Source: Aphelocoma coerulescens
Taxonomy: Eukaryota; Chordata; Aves; Passeriformes; Corvidae
DNA length: 64,000 bases
Assembly: GCF_041296385.1 (NCBI RefSeq)
Contig: NW_027183595.1
Coordinates: 124,001 to 188,000 of the forward strand
Direction: 5' to 3'
The notes under the pieces were generated by a model. That model worked only from the letters and a program-made list of their open reading frames with translations. It ran no database searches and was not told where the DNA came from. This document shows positions 1 to 10,092 of the stretch, piece after piece. Both the position numbers and the translations under genes were made by a program. Within the stretch, counting starts at the first letter, position 1. Every line of letters begins with the position of its first letter.

Positions 1-1300
1 GCCCCCGGCATGGGGGGGCCGACGACCGAGGGGTCTGGGGGGGGGGGGAAATTGGGGAGGGGGCGTCAGGTTTGGGGGGGGGGGGGGGCCCCCCAAATCT
101 TGGGGAATGCACCTCAAAAAAAAAAAACCACCCCCCCGAGTTTAAAGTCCCAAATGCCGTGAGAATCGCCCCGAAATTGCCCCAGGATTTGGGGGTTGTA
201 GAAGCTCAAAATCCCCCCCAAAATCGCCCCCAAAATCGCCCCGAAATTTCCTCAAAATTTGGGGTTTCTAAAAGCCCCAAATCCCCTTAAAATCGCCCCG
301 AAATTGCCCAGGATTTGGGGTTTCTAAAAGCTCCAAATCCCCTCAAAATCGCCCCCAAAATATGGCATTTCCAAAAGCCCCAAATCCCCCCAAATTTCCC
401 CCAAAATTCCCCCAGAATTCCCCCAGAATTTGGGGTTTGTAAAAGCTCCAAATCCCCTTAAAATCGCCCCGAAATTCCCCAGGATTTGGGGTTTGTAGAA
501 GCTCCAAATCCCCCCCAAAATCACCCCGAAATTCCCCCAGAATTTGGGATTTCTAAAAGCTCCAAATCCCCTCAAAATTGCCCCGAAATTCCCCCAAAAT
601 TCGGTGTTTCTAAAAGCCCCAAATCCCCTTAAAATCGCCCCGAAATTCCCCAGGATTTGGGGGTTGTAGAAGCTCCAAATCCCCCCCAAAATTGCCCCGA
701 AATTCCCCCAAAATTTGAGGTTTCTAAAAGCCCCAAATCCCCCCAAATTTCCCCCAAAATTCCCCCAGAATTTGGGGTTTGTAAAAGCTCCAAATCCCCT
801 TAAAATCGCCCCGAAATTCCCCCAAATTTGGGGTTTCTAAAAGCCCCAAATCCCCTTAAAATCGCCCCGAAATTCCCCCAGGATTTGAGGTTTGTAGAAA
901 CTCAAAATCCCCCCCAAAATCACCCCGAAATTCCCCCAAAATTTGGGGTTTCTAAAAGCCCCAAATCCCCCCCAAAATCACCCCGAAATTCCCCAGGATT
1001 TGGGGTGTCTAAAAGCTCCAAATCCCCTCAAAATCCCCCCAAAATTTGGCATTTCCAAAAGCCCCAAATCCCCCCCAATCCTCCAGGATTTGGGATTTCT
1101 GAAAGCCCCAAATCCCCCCAAATTTCCCCCAAAATTCCTCAGAATTTGGGATTTCTAAACACCCCAAATCTCCCCAAAATGCCCCCAAATTTGGGATTCC
1201 CAAAAAGCCCCAAATCCCCCTAAAATCGCCCCAAAATCCCCCAAAATTTGGCATTTCCAAAAGCCCCAAATCCCCCCCAAAAACCCCCAAAAATTCCGCT
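1..1300. repeat. C-rich minisatellite, about 60-65 bp unit
   Basis: After about 100 bases of G-rich sequence and a short poly-A run, the plus strand is a degenerate array built on the words CCCCAAATCCCCTTAAAATC, GCCCCGAAATTCCCC and GGATTTGGGGTTTCTAAAAG. About 18-20 units are present. It lies in the MEGF8 intron downstream of exon e18. I see no exon in it. Confidence 0.85.
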
Positions 1301-1309
1301 GCCCCCCCG

Positions 1310-2323
1310 AATCCCCCAGACCCATTTTAACCCCAAATTTCCCCTATTTTTGCCCTTTTTAACCCAAATTTCACCCGGTTTTCACCCAATTTTCACTCCC
1401 CCCCCCCATTTCAGGACCCCCCCTATCGCAGAGACCCCTCCCCAAATTGGAGCCCCCCAAAACCCTTCCCCTTTTGAAGCCCCCAGACCCATTTTAACCC
1501 CAATTTTCCCCATTTTTTCCTATTTTTCACCCAAATTTCACCCAAATTTCGCCCGATTTTCACCCAATTTTCACTCCCCCCCCATTTCAGGACCCCCCCG
1601 ATTGCGGAGACCCCTCCCCAAATTCAGAGACGCCCCCAGACCCCCCAAATCCCCTCATTCTGCACCATTTTCCCCTATTTTTGCCCTGTTTTGCCCAAAT
1701 TTTGCCCAAATTTCGCCCGATTTTCACCCAATTTTCACTCCCCCCCCCCTTTTGTGACCCCCCCCGATCTCGGGGACCCCTCCCCAAATTGAAGCCCCCA
1801 AAACCCTTCCCCTTTTGAAGCCCCCAGACCCATTTTAACCCCAATTTTCCCCATTTTTTCCCATTTTTCACCCAAATTTCACCCAAATTTCGCCCGATTT
1901 TCACCCAATTTTCACTCCCCCCCCATTTCAGGACCCCCCCGATTGCGGAGACCCCTCCCCAAATTCAGAGACGCCCCCAGACCCCCCAAATCCCCTCATT
2001 CTGCACCATTTTCCCCTATTTTTGCCCTGTTTTGCCCAAATTTTGCCCAAATTTCGCCCGATTTTCACCCAATTTTCACTCCCTCCCCATTTTGTGACCC
2101 CCCCCAATCTCGGGGACCCCTCCCCAAATTGAAGCCCCCCAAACCCCTCCCCTTTTGAAGCCCCCAGACCCATTTTAACCCCAAATTTCCCATTTTTTTC
2201 CCCTATTTTTGCCATTTTTCGCCCAAATTTCGCCCGATTTTCACCCGATTTTCACTGCCCCCCCCGCATTTCGGGACCCCCCCGATGTCGGGGACCCCTC
2301 CCCAAATTGGAGCCCCCCCTCAC
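1310..2323. repeat. Tandem array, about 170 bp unit with a 340 bp higher-order period
   Basis: The phrase CACCCAATTTTCACTCCCCC recurs near 1386, 1569, 1729, 1909 and 2069, giving a unit near 170 bp. The variant containing GATTGCGGAGACCCC recurs about every 340 bp (near 1600 and 1942), so units alternate in pairs. The array abuts the donor of exon e18. No coding sequence is recognisable. Confidence 0.85.
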
Positions 2324-2468
2324 CGGTGTGGGGGGGCAGGATCCAGGCGTTGCAGCGGATCTGGTAGAGCAGGACCTCGTTGCCGAAGTCGCGGCGGTCG
2401 CTGCGGCCCCCCAGGACCACCAGGGTGTCCCCCAAAATCGCGGCCGCGTGGAAATAGTGGGGGCGGGG
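2324..2468 (-). CDS. MEGF8: MEGF8 exon e18: Kelch blade of the second propeller
   Basis: This is the last MEGF8 exon in the window. It encodes 48 codons plus one base, starting PRPHYFHAAAILGDTLVVLG and continuing GRSDRRDFGNEVLLYQ to CNAWILPPHT. This is a typical Kelch strand pattern, with a hydrophobic run before GG and an aromatic W about 20 residues later, and it closely resembles the mammalian MEGF8 blade containing GDTMVVLGGRSD. The acceptor is CCGCAG|CCCC and the donor is ACCG|GTGAGG. The reading frame is intact. Some human isoforms carry about 67 extra residues between this blade and the previous one; I find no exon for them in 2469-4206. The next exon should lie beyond the window edge. 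Confidence 0.93.
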
Positions 2469-3638
2469 CTGCGGGGGGGGGGACCCCCAAATTTTAGGGG
2501 GAGACCCTCAGAGACTCCCACCCCCCCCCCTCCAAAAAATCCCGATTTAAAAAAAACCCCAAAAAATCCACCCCGAATTTGGATCAAATTCCCCGAAATG
2601 GGCCCAAAATCCCCCCGAAAAAGAGCCCAAGAGCCCCCCCCAAAGTGGTCGAGGGTCCCCCAAAATTAGGGAGACCTCCCCAGAGACCCCAGACCCAAAA
2701 AAAAGCCCCCAAAAAACCAAAAAAAAACCAAAAAACCCCCCCCAAAAAACCCCGCCAACCCATCCCCCCCCAAAAAAAAAACCCAAAATGGCCCAAAAAT
2801 CCCCAGGTGAGGTTGGGCCCCCCTCAAATCCCCTTTAAACCCCCCCAAAATCCCCCAAATCTCTCCAAATCCGCCCAAATCCCCCCTAAATTCCCATTAA
2901 TCCCCCCCAAATTACCCCAAATCCCCTCAAACCCCCCAAATCCCCCCTAAATTCCCTTTAATCCCCCCCAAATTACCCCAAATCCCCTCAAATCCCCCAA
3001 ATCCCTCCAAAAATCTTCTTTAAAACCCCCCAAATCCCACTTAGACCCCCCCAAATCCCCTTTAAGGACCCCCAAATCCCCCCAAATCCCCCCTAAACCC
3101 CTCCAATCCCTCTCAGACCCCCCCAAATCCCCTTTAAACCCCCCCAGAGCCCCCCAAATCCCCTTTAAACCCCCCCCAAATCCCCCTTAAATCCCCCCAA
3201 ATCCCCTTTAAACCCCCTTTAAACTCCCTCAAATCCCCTTTAAAGCCCCCCAGGTACCCCCAAATCGCCTTTAAACCCCCCAAATCCCCTTTAAACCCCC
3301 CCCAAATCCCGTTTAAACCCCCCCAAATCCCCTTTAAACCCCCTCAGGCCCCCCCAAATCCCCTTTAAACCCCCTCCAAATCCCCCTTAAATCCCCCCAA
3401 ATCCCCTTTAAACCCCCTTTAAACTCCCTCAAATCCCCTTTAAAGCCCCCCAGGTACCCCCAAATCGCCTTTAAACCCCCCAAATCCCCTTTAAATCCCC
3501 CCAAATTCCCTTTAACCCCCCCCAAATCCCCTTTGAGCCCCCCGCAAATCCCCCCTAAATCCCCTCTAAACCCCCCTAAATCCCCTTTAAACCCCCCCAA
3601 ATCCCCTTTAAGCCCCCCCTGCCCCCCTCTGTGCCCAC

Positions 3639-3692
3639 CTTGGTGCCGCGGGCCGGGGCCAGCAGGCTCCAGGTGAGGTTGGGCAGGTGGAG
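3639..3692 (-). pseudogene. Decoy copy of the 3' end of MEGF8 exon e17
   Basis: This stretch repeats the end of e17 (peptide LHLPNLTWSLLAPARGTK) and is followed by the same donor GTGGGC. It has no acceptor of its own and is surrounded by the CCCCAAATCCCC array, so it is a captured exon fragment rather than an exon. Confidence 0.85.
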
Positions 3693-3902
3693 GGCCCCCC
3701 CCCAAACCCCCCCCAAACCCCCTCAGACCCCCCCCAAATCCCCTTTAAACCCCCCCAAATCCCCTTTAAACCCCCTCAGGCCCCCCCAAATCCCCTTTGA
3801 GCCCCCCCCAAATCCCCTTTAAATCCCCTTTAAACCCCCCCAAATCCCCTTTAAGCCCCCCCAAATCCCCTTTAAGCCCCCCCTGCCCCCCTCTGTGCCC
3901 AC

Positions 3903-3957
3903 CTTGGTGCCGCGGGCCGGGGCCAGCAGGCTCCAGGTGAGGTTGGGCAGGTGCAGG
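3903..3957 (-). pseudogene. Second decoy copy of the 3' end of exon e17
   Basis: This is nearly identical to the true e17 end at 4207-4261, including the donor GTGGGC, with a G-to-C difference at the 5' limit of the copy (GTGCAGG for GTGGAGG on the plus strand). It lies between the first decoy and the true exon, as expected for stepwise tandem growth from the exon edge into the intron. Confidence 0.85.
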
Positions 3958-4206
3958 GCCCCCCTCAAACCCCCCCAAACCCCCCCCAAATCCCCTTTAA
4001 ACCCCCCCAAACCCCCTTTAAACCCCCTCAGGCCCCCCCAAATCCCCTTTAAACCCCCCCAAATCCCCTTTAAACCCCCTCAGGCCCCCCCAAATCCCCT
4101 TTGAGCCCCCCCCAAATCCCCTTTAAATCCCCTTTAAACCCCCCCAAATCCCCTTTAAACCCCCCCAAATCCCCTTTAAGCCCCCCCTGCCCCCCTCTGT
4201 GCCCAC

Positions 4207-4370
4207 CTTGGTGCCGCGGGCCGGGGCCAGCAGGCTCCAGGTGAGGTTGGGCAGGTGGAGGCTGTAGAGCTCGGGGGAGGGGGCCACGCGCTCCACGTGG
4301 AAGCGCTGCCCCCCAAAAACGAACAGCGCCTGCGAGGCCTCGTGGAAGGCGGCCGAGTGCCCGTACACAC
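4207..4370 (-). CDS. MEGF8: MEGF8 exon e17: Kelch blade
   Basis: The exon is 164 bases, entered in phase 1 and left in phase 0, giving 54 complete codons from VYGHSAAFHEASQALFVFGG to WSLLAPARGTK. The GHS start, the FVFGG double glycine and the ELYSLHLPNLTW strand are the Kelch signature, and the text matches the mammalian MEGF8 blade reading YGHSAVYHEA...YVFGG almost word for word. Acceptor GGGCAG|GTGTG; donor AAG|GTGGGC. The frame is intact. It is flanked by decoy copies of both its ends: the 3' end twice at 3639 and 3903, the 5' half once at 4856-4927. These raise the possibility of mis-splicing but also identify the seed of the repeats. Confidence 0.95.
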
Positions 4371-6330
4371 CTGCCCGGGGCGTTTTTGGGGTCATTTTGG
4401 GGGGATTTGGGGGGGTTTGGGGTCAGTTCAGGGGGGTTTGGGGTCAGTTCAGGGGGGTTTGGGGTCATTTCGGGGGGATTCAGGAGGAGTTTGGGTCGTT
4501 TCAGGAGGGCTTTGGGGTCATTTTGGGGTGGTTTGGGGGCATTTTGGGGAACTTTGGGGTCATTTCAGGGGGGTTTGGGTTCATTTTCGGGGGCTTTGGG
4601 GTCATTTGAGGTCAGTGCAGGGGGGTTTGGGGTCAGTTCAGGGGGGTTTGGGGTCATTTCGGGGGGATTCAGGAGGAGTTTGGGTCGTTTCAGGGGGGCT
4701 TTGGGGTCATTTTGGGAGGCTTTGGGGTCATTTCGGGGTGGTTTGGGGGCATTTTGGGGAACTTTGGGGTCATTTCAGGGGGGTTTGGGGGCATTTTGGG
4801 GGCTTTGGGGTCATTTGGGGTCAGTTCAGGAGGGTTTGGGGTGATTTTGGGGAGGGGAAGCGCTGCCCCCCAAAAACGAACAGCGCCTGCGAGGCCTCAT
4901 GGAAGGCGGCCGAGTGCCCGGACACACCTGCCCGGGGCGTTTTGGGGTCATTTTGGGGGGTTTGGGGTCATTTCGGGTCAGTTCAGGGGGGTTTGGGGTC
5001 ATTTCGGGGGGATTCAGGAGGAGTTTGGGTCGTTTCAGGAGGGCTTTGGGTCATTTTGGGGGGCTTTGGGGTCGCTTCAGGGGGGTTTGGGGGCATTTTG
5101 GGGTCATTTGGGGTCAGTGCAGGGGGGTTTGGGGTCATTTTCGGGGGCTTTGGGGTCATTTGGGGTCATTTCAGGGGGGTTTGGGGTCACTTTGGGGGGA
5201 TTCAGGAGGAGTTTGGGTCGTTTCAGGGGGGCTTTGGGTCATTTGGGGGGGCTTTGGGGTCATTTCAGGAGGCTTTGGGGTCACTTCAGGGGGGTTTGGG
5301 GGCATTTTGGGGAACTTTGGGGTCATTTCAGGGGGGTTTGGGTTCATTTCGGGGGCTTTGGGGTCATTTCAGGGGGGGTTGGGGTCATTTTCGGGGGCTT
5401 TGGGGTCATTTGGGGTCAGTTCAGGGGGGTTTGGGGTCAGTTCAGGGGGGTTTGGGGTCATTTCGGGGGGATTCAGGAGGAGTTTGGGTCGTTTCAGGGG
5501 GGCTTTGGGTCATTTTGGGGGGCTTTGGGGTCACTTCAGGGGGGTTTGGGGTCATTTCAGGGGGGTTTGGGGTCATTTGGGATCAGTTTAGGGGGGCTTC
5601 AGGTCGTTTCGGGGGGGGTTGGGGTCATTTGGGGTTATTTCAGGGGGGTTTGGGGTCATTTCGGGGGGGGTTGGGTCTGTTCATTGGGGCTTTGGGTCGT
5701 TTTAGGGGGGTTTGGGGTCATTTTGGGTGGGTTTGGGCTCATTTCGGGGAGGTTTGGGCTCATTTTGGGCTCATTTCAGGTGGATTTGGGCTCATTTTGG
5801 GTCATTTGGGCTCATTTTGGGCTCATTTCGGGGGGTTTGGGATCATTTGGGCTCATTTTGGGCTCATTTCAGGTGGGTTTGGGCTCCTTTCAGGGGGGTT
5901 TGGGCTCATTTTGGGCTCATTTCAGGCGGGTTTGGGCTCATTTTGGGTCATTTGGGCTCATTTTGGGCTCATTTCAGGCAGGTTTGGGTCATTTGGGCTC
6001 ATTTTGGGCTCATTTCAGGCAGGTTTGGGTCATTTGGGCTCATTTCGGGCTCATTTCAGGTGGATTTGGGCTCATTTTGGGCTCATTTCAGGCAGGTTTG
6101 GGCTCCTTTCGGGGGGGTTTGGGCTCATTTTGGGCTCATTTCAGGCGGGTTTGGGCTCATTTTGGGTCATTTGGGCTCCTTTTGGGCTCATTTCAGGCAG
6201 GTTTGGGTCATTTGAGCTCATTTCGGGCTCATTTCAGGCGGGTTTGGGTTCCTTTCGGGGGGGGCGTTTTTGGGCTCATTTGAGGAGGTTTTGGGGGTTT
6301 TTTGGGAGGGGGGGGGAGGGGTGTCTTTAC
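4371..6330. repeat. Intron e16-e17: G-rich minisatellite
   Basis: This is a plus-strand G-rich array. From 4380 to about 5740 it uses TTTGGGGTCATTTCAGGGGGG words. From 5740 to 6260 it shifts to TTTGGGCTCATTTTGGGCTC and CATTTCAGGCGGG. Apart from the exon fragment at 4856-4927 no unique sequence is present. Long stop-free frames on the plus strand (for example 4255-6624) arise from the repeat only. Confidence 0.9.
4856..4927 (-). pseudogene. Decoy copy of the 5' half of exon e17 with its acceptor
   Basis: The copy carries the same CGCCCCGGGCAG acceptor as e17, then reads SGHSAAFHEASQALFVFGG before breaking into G-rich repeat after the codon for F of QRF. Two substitutions separate it from the true exon, one changing the Y of VYGHS to S. 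It has no donor, so it cannot act as a complete exon alone. Confidence 0.88.
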
Positions 6331-6501
6331 CTGTGGGGGGGTCCCGGCCTGGACGCCCACCCCCCAGGTCTCGGAGGCGGGGTCGAAGATGAGCAGCTCG
6401 GTGTTGAAGCCGTTCTGGGGGGAGAAGCCCCCCACCAAAAACACCCCCCGGGCCCCCCCCGCGGTCAGCGAGTGCCCGGCCACGGCCGGAACCTGCGGCG
6501 C
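6331..6501 (-). CDS. MEGF8: MEGF8 exon e16: Kelch blade
   Basis: The 171-base exon encodes APQVPAVAGHSLTAGGARG, then VFLVGGFSPQNGFNTELL, then FDPASETWGVGVQAGTPP. It matches the mammalian MEGF8 blade with PAVAGHTLTA and GGYSPENGFN. Acceptor CCGCAG|GCGCC; donor ACAG|GTAAAG. The next exon (e17) needs one base carried over, so this exon should be 172 bases. The shortfall is at a run of seven G at 6335-6341 on the plus strand, where eight would restore the PPTG junction. I read this as a one-base consensus error. If real it would end the frame in e17. Confidence 0.92.
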
Positions 6502-7865
6502 CTGCGGGAGGGGGGCAACGGCGGGGGTCAGCACCCCGAAATTCGGCACCCGGACACCCAAATTCGGGGTCGGGAGCGCGAAATTCGGCACCCCGGACAC
6601 CCAAATTCGGGGTCGGGAGCGTGAAATTCGGGATCGGGAGCGCGAAATTTGGGATCGGACACCGAAATTTGGGATCGGGACATCAAAATTCGGGATCGGG
6701 ACATCAAAATTTGGGGTTGGGAGCACAAAATTTGGGATTGGGACACGAAAATTTGGGATCGGGAGCGCGAAATTCGGGATCGGGACACCGAAATTTGGGA
6801 TCGGGACATCAAAATTCGGGATCGGGACATCAAAATTTGGGGTCGGGAGCACAAAATTTGGGATTGGGACACGAAAATTTGGGATCGGGAGCGCGAAATT
6901 CGGGATCGGGACACCGAAATTCGGGGTCGGGAGCGCGAAATTCGGGATCGGGACATCAAAATTCGGGGTCGGGAGCGCGAAATTTGGGATCGGGAGCGCG
7001 AAATTCGGGATCGGGAGCGCGAAATTCGGGATCGGGAGCGCAAAATTTGGGATCGGGAGCGCAAAATTCGGGATCGGGACATCAAAATTTGGGGTCGGGA
7101 GCGCGAAATTTGGGATCGGGACACGAAAATTTGGGATCGGGAGCGCGAAATTCGGGATCGGGACACCGAAATTCGGGGTCGGGAGCGCGAAATTTGGGAT
7201 CGGGAGCGCGAAATTTGGGATCGGGACATCAGAATTTGGGATCGGGAGCGCGAAATTCGGGATCGGGAGCGTGAAATTCGGGATCGGGACATCAAAATTT
7301 GGGGTCGGGAGCGTGAAATTTGGGATCGGGACACGAAAATTTGGGGTCGGGGAGCGCAAAATTCGGGATCAGGACACCGAAATTCGGGGTCGGGAGCGCG
7401 AAATTCGGGATCAGGACATCAAAATTTGGGGTCGGGAGCGCGAAATTTGTGATCGGGACATCAAAATTTGGGGTCGGGAGCGCGAAATTCGGGATCGGGA
7501 CACGAAAATTTGAGGTCGGGAGCGCGAAATTTGGGATCAGGACATCAAAATTTGGGGTCGGGAGCGCGAAATTCGGGATCGGGACATCAAAATTTGGGGT
7601 CGGGAGCACGAAATTTGGGATCGGGACACGAAAATTTGGGATCAGGAGTGCGAAATTTGGGATCGGGAGCGCGAAATTTGGGATTGGGAAACCGAAATTC
7701 GGCTTCGGGACACCGAAATTCGGGATCGGGACACCGAAATTCAGGGTCGGGAGCGCGAAATTTGGGATTGGGACACCGAAATTCGGGATCGGGACCTCAA
7801 ATTTGGGATTGGGACCCCAAAATTCAGGATTGGGAGCACAAAATTTGGGATCAGGACCTGAAATT
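6502..7865. repeat. Minisatellite, about 20-21 bp unit (GGGATCGGGA family)
   Basis: The array alternates GGGATCGGGAGCGCGAAATTC and GGGATCGGGACATCAAAATTT, with roughly 60 units and single-base variants. It occupies the half of intron e15-e16 nearer e16. Being near a multiple of three it produces long open frames on both strands (arginine/aspartate-rich on plus, PNFALPI on minus), which I do not regard as coding. Confidence 0.92.
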
Positions 7866-9888
7866 TGGGGGGAATTTTGGGGATAAATTTGGGGGTTCTG
7901 GGCTGAATTTTGGGGTTTCTGGGCTGAATTTTGGGGTGAATTTGGGCCGATTTGGGGCTGAATTTTGGGGTGAATTTGGGCCGATTTTGACTGAATTTTG
8001 GGGGTGATTTCCACGTGAATTTTGGGGGGAATTTTGGGCCGATTTGGGGCTGATTTTGGGCCGATTTCCAGGTGAATTTTGGGGTGAATTTTGGGGTGAA
8101 TTTGGGCCGGTTTGGGGCTGATTTTGGGCTGATTTCCAGGAGAATTTTGGGGTGAATTTTGAGGTTTCTGGGCTGAATTTGGGGCTGATTTTGGGGTGAA
8201 TTTTGGGGTGAATTTGGTCTGATTTTGGGCCAATTTCCAGGTGAATTTTGGGCCGATTTGGGGCTGAATTTTGGGGTGAATTTGGGCTGATTTCCAGGTG
8301 AATTTCAGGTGAATTTTGGGGTGAATTTGGGCCGATTTGGGGCCAATTTTGGGGTGAATTTTGGGCTGAATTTGGGCTGATTCGGGGCTGATTTTGGGGT
8401 GAATTTCAGGTGAATTTGGGGTGAATTTGGGCCGATTTTGGGCTGATTTTGGGGTGAATTTTGGGGTGAATTTGGGCCGGTTTGGGGCTGATTTTGGGCT
8501 GATTTGGGGTGAATTTTGGGCTGATTTTGGGCCAATTTTCAGGTGGATTTTGGGCCGATTTTGGGGCGAATTTGGGCCAATTTTGGGGTGAATTTGGGCC
8601 GATTTTGGGCCGATTTGGGGTGAATATTGGGCTGAATTTGGGGTGAATTTCAGGAGAATTTTGGGGTGAATTTGGGCCGATTTCCAGGTGAATTTCAGGT
8701 GATTTTTGGGGTGAATTTTGGGGCAAATTCGGGCCAATTTGGGGCTGATTTTGGGCTGATTTGGGCGTGAATTTTGGGCTGATTTTGGGCTGATTTCCAG
8801 GTGAATTTTGGGCCGATTTTGGGCCGATTTTGGGCCAATTTGGGTTGAATTTTGGGCTGAATTTGGGGTGAATTTCAGGAGAATTTTGGGTGAATTCGGG
8901 CCGATTTTGGGCCGGTTTGGGGTGAATTTTCAGCTGATTTTGGGCCGATTTCCAGGTGAATTTTGGGCCGATTTTGGGGTGAATTTCAGGTGATTTTTGG
9001 GCTGAATTTGGGGTGAATTTCAGGAGAATTTTGGGGTGAATCTGGGCCGATTTGAGCTGAATTTGGGCCGATTTGGGGCGGATTTTGGGCCGATTTCCAG
9101 GTGAATTTCAGGTGATTTTTGGGGTGAATCTGGGCCGATTTGGGGTGATTTTTGGGGCGAATTTGGGCGGATTTTGGGGCAAATTTGGGCCGGTTTGGGG
9201 CTCACCTGCAGGCGCCTCCAGTGCAGCCAGGTGAGGTTGAGCAGCCAGGTGTCGGCGGCCACGCCCGCCCAGGTGAGGCCGGGCCCAGGTTGGGCTTCCC
9301 AGGGCAATTTTGGGGTGAATTTGGGCCGGTTTGGGGCTGGTTTTGGGCCGATTTTGGGGGAATTTTGCGCCGATTTTCATGTGAATTTTGGGGTGAATTT
9401 GGGCCGGTTTGAGGCTGATTTGGGGCTGATTTCCAGGAGAATTTTGGGGTGAATTTTGAGGTTTCTGGGCTGAATTTGGGGCTGATTTTGGGCCGATTTC
9501 CAGGTGAATTTTGGGCCGATTTGGGGCTGAATTTTGGGGTGATTTTGGGCCAATTTTGGGGGAATTTGGGCCAATTTTGGGGGGAATTTGGGCCGATTTT
9601 GGGGCGAATTTGGGCCGGTTTGGGGCTGAATTTGGGCCAATTTTGGGCTGATTTTGGGGCCGATTTTGGGCTGAATTTTGGGGGTGAATTTGGACCGATT
9701 TGGGGCTGATTTTGGGCCGATTTCCAGGTGAATTTCAGGTGATTTTTGGGGTGAATCTGGGCCGATTTGGGGTTATTTTTGGGGCGAATTTGGGCCGATT
9801 TTCAGGTGGATTTTGGGCCGATTTTGGGCCAATTTTGGGGTGAATTTGGGCCGATTTTGGGGCAAATTTGGGCCGGTTTGGGGCTCAC
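7866..9888. repeat. Minisatellite of GAATTTTGGGG/GGGCCGATTT words with an e15 decoy
   Basis: Short words GTGAATTTTGGGG, GAATTTGGGCCGATTT and GATTTCCAGGTGAATT are shuffled irregularly across about 2 kb. An exon fragment is embedded at 9206-9280 (listed separately). No other unique sequence is seen. Confidence 0.88.
9206..9280 (-). pseudogene. Decoy copy of the 3' end of MEGF8 exon e15
   Basis: This copy of about 75 bases repeats the last part of e15 (GLTWAGVAADTWLLNLT) and the donor CAG|GTGAGC. One base change turns the following S into W. It lies in the intron about 0.7 kb downstream of the true junction at 9889 and has no acceptor. Confidence 0.87.
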
Positions 9889-10092
9889 CTGCAGGCGCCT
9901 CCAGTGCAGCGAGGTGAGGTTGAGCAGCCAGGTGTCGGCGGCCACGCCCGCCCAGGTGAGGCCCCCCACGAGCAGCAGGGCCCCTCCCCCCGGCAGGGCC
10001 GTGGCCGCGTGCAGGTACCGGGGGGAGGGGCCCGGGCCCCCTCCCCCTCCCCCGCCAGCACCTGCGTCCAGCGGCGATCCCGGAGCGAGAAC
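9889..10092 (-). CDS. MEGF8: MEGF8 exon e15: Kelch blade
   Basis: The exon opens RFSLRDRRWTQVLAG, matching the mammalian ERRWTQMLAG segment, and ends with RYLHAATALPGGGALLLVGG and VAADTWLLNLTSLHWRRLQ, a clear Kelch blade. Acceptor GCCGCAG|GTTC; donor CAG|GTGAGC. The two halves are in different frames. The shift falls in a proline/glycine/glutamate stretch made of C and G runs at about 10015-10060. Observed length 204; phases require 205 or 202. A single missing base in a homopolymer is the likely cause. The loop here joins two propeller strands and is variable in the family. Confidence 0.9.

Larger units (their letters stand above)
2469..4206. repeat. Intron e17-e18: C-rich array with copies of the e17 donor end
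   Basis: Bases 2480-2800 are A/C-rich low complexity. From about 2805 to 4200 the array is built from CCCCCAAATCCCCTTTAAA words. Embedded at 3639-3692 and 3903-3957 are copies of the last roughly 55 bases of exon e17 with its donor, and a 16-base remnant of the same exon lies at 2803-2818. They are decoys of the true junction at 4207. Confidence 0.9.

Noticed and set aside
2469..4206. Exon for the extra 67 residues of the long human MEGF8 isoform
   Set aside because: No sequence for a charged RDRMRN-like segment is visible between e17 and e18; the interval is all CCCCAAATCCCC array plus e17 decoys.
6229..7513. Long frames with RDREREIRD-like or PNFALPI-like repeats
   Set aside because: They arise from the 20-21 bp minisatellite in every frame on both strands. 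RD/RE richness resembles splicing-factor tails only by chance.
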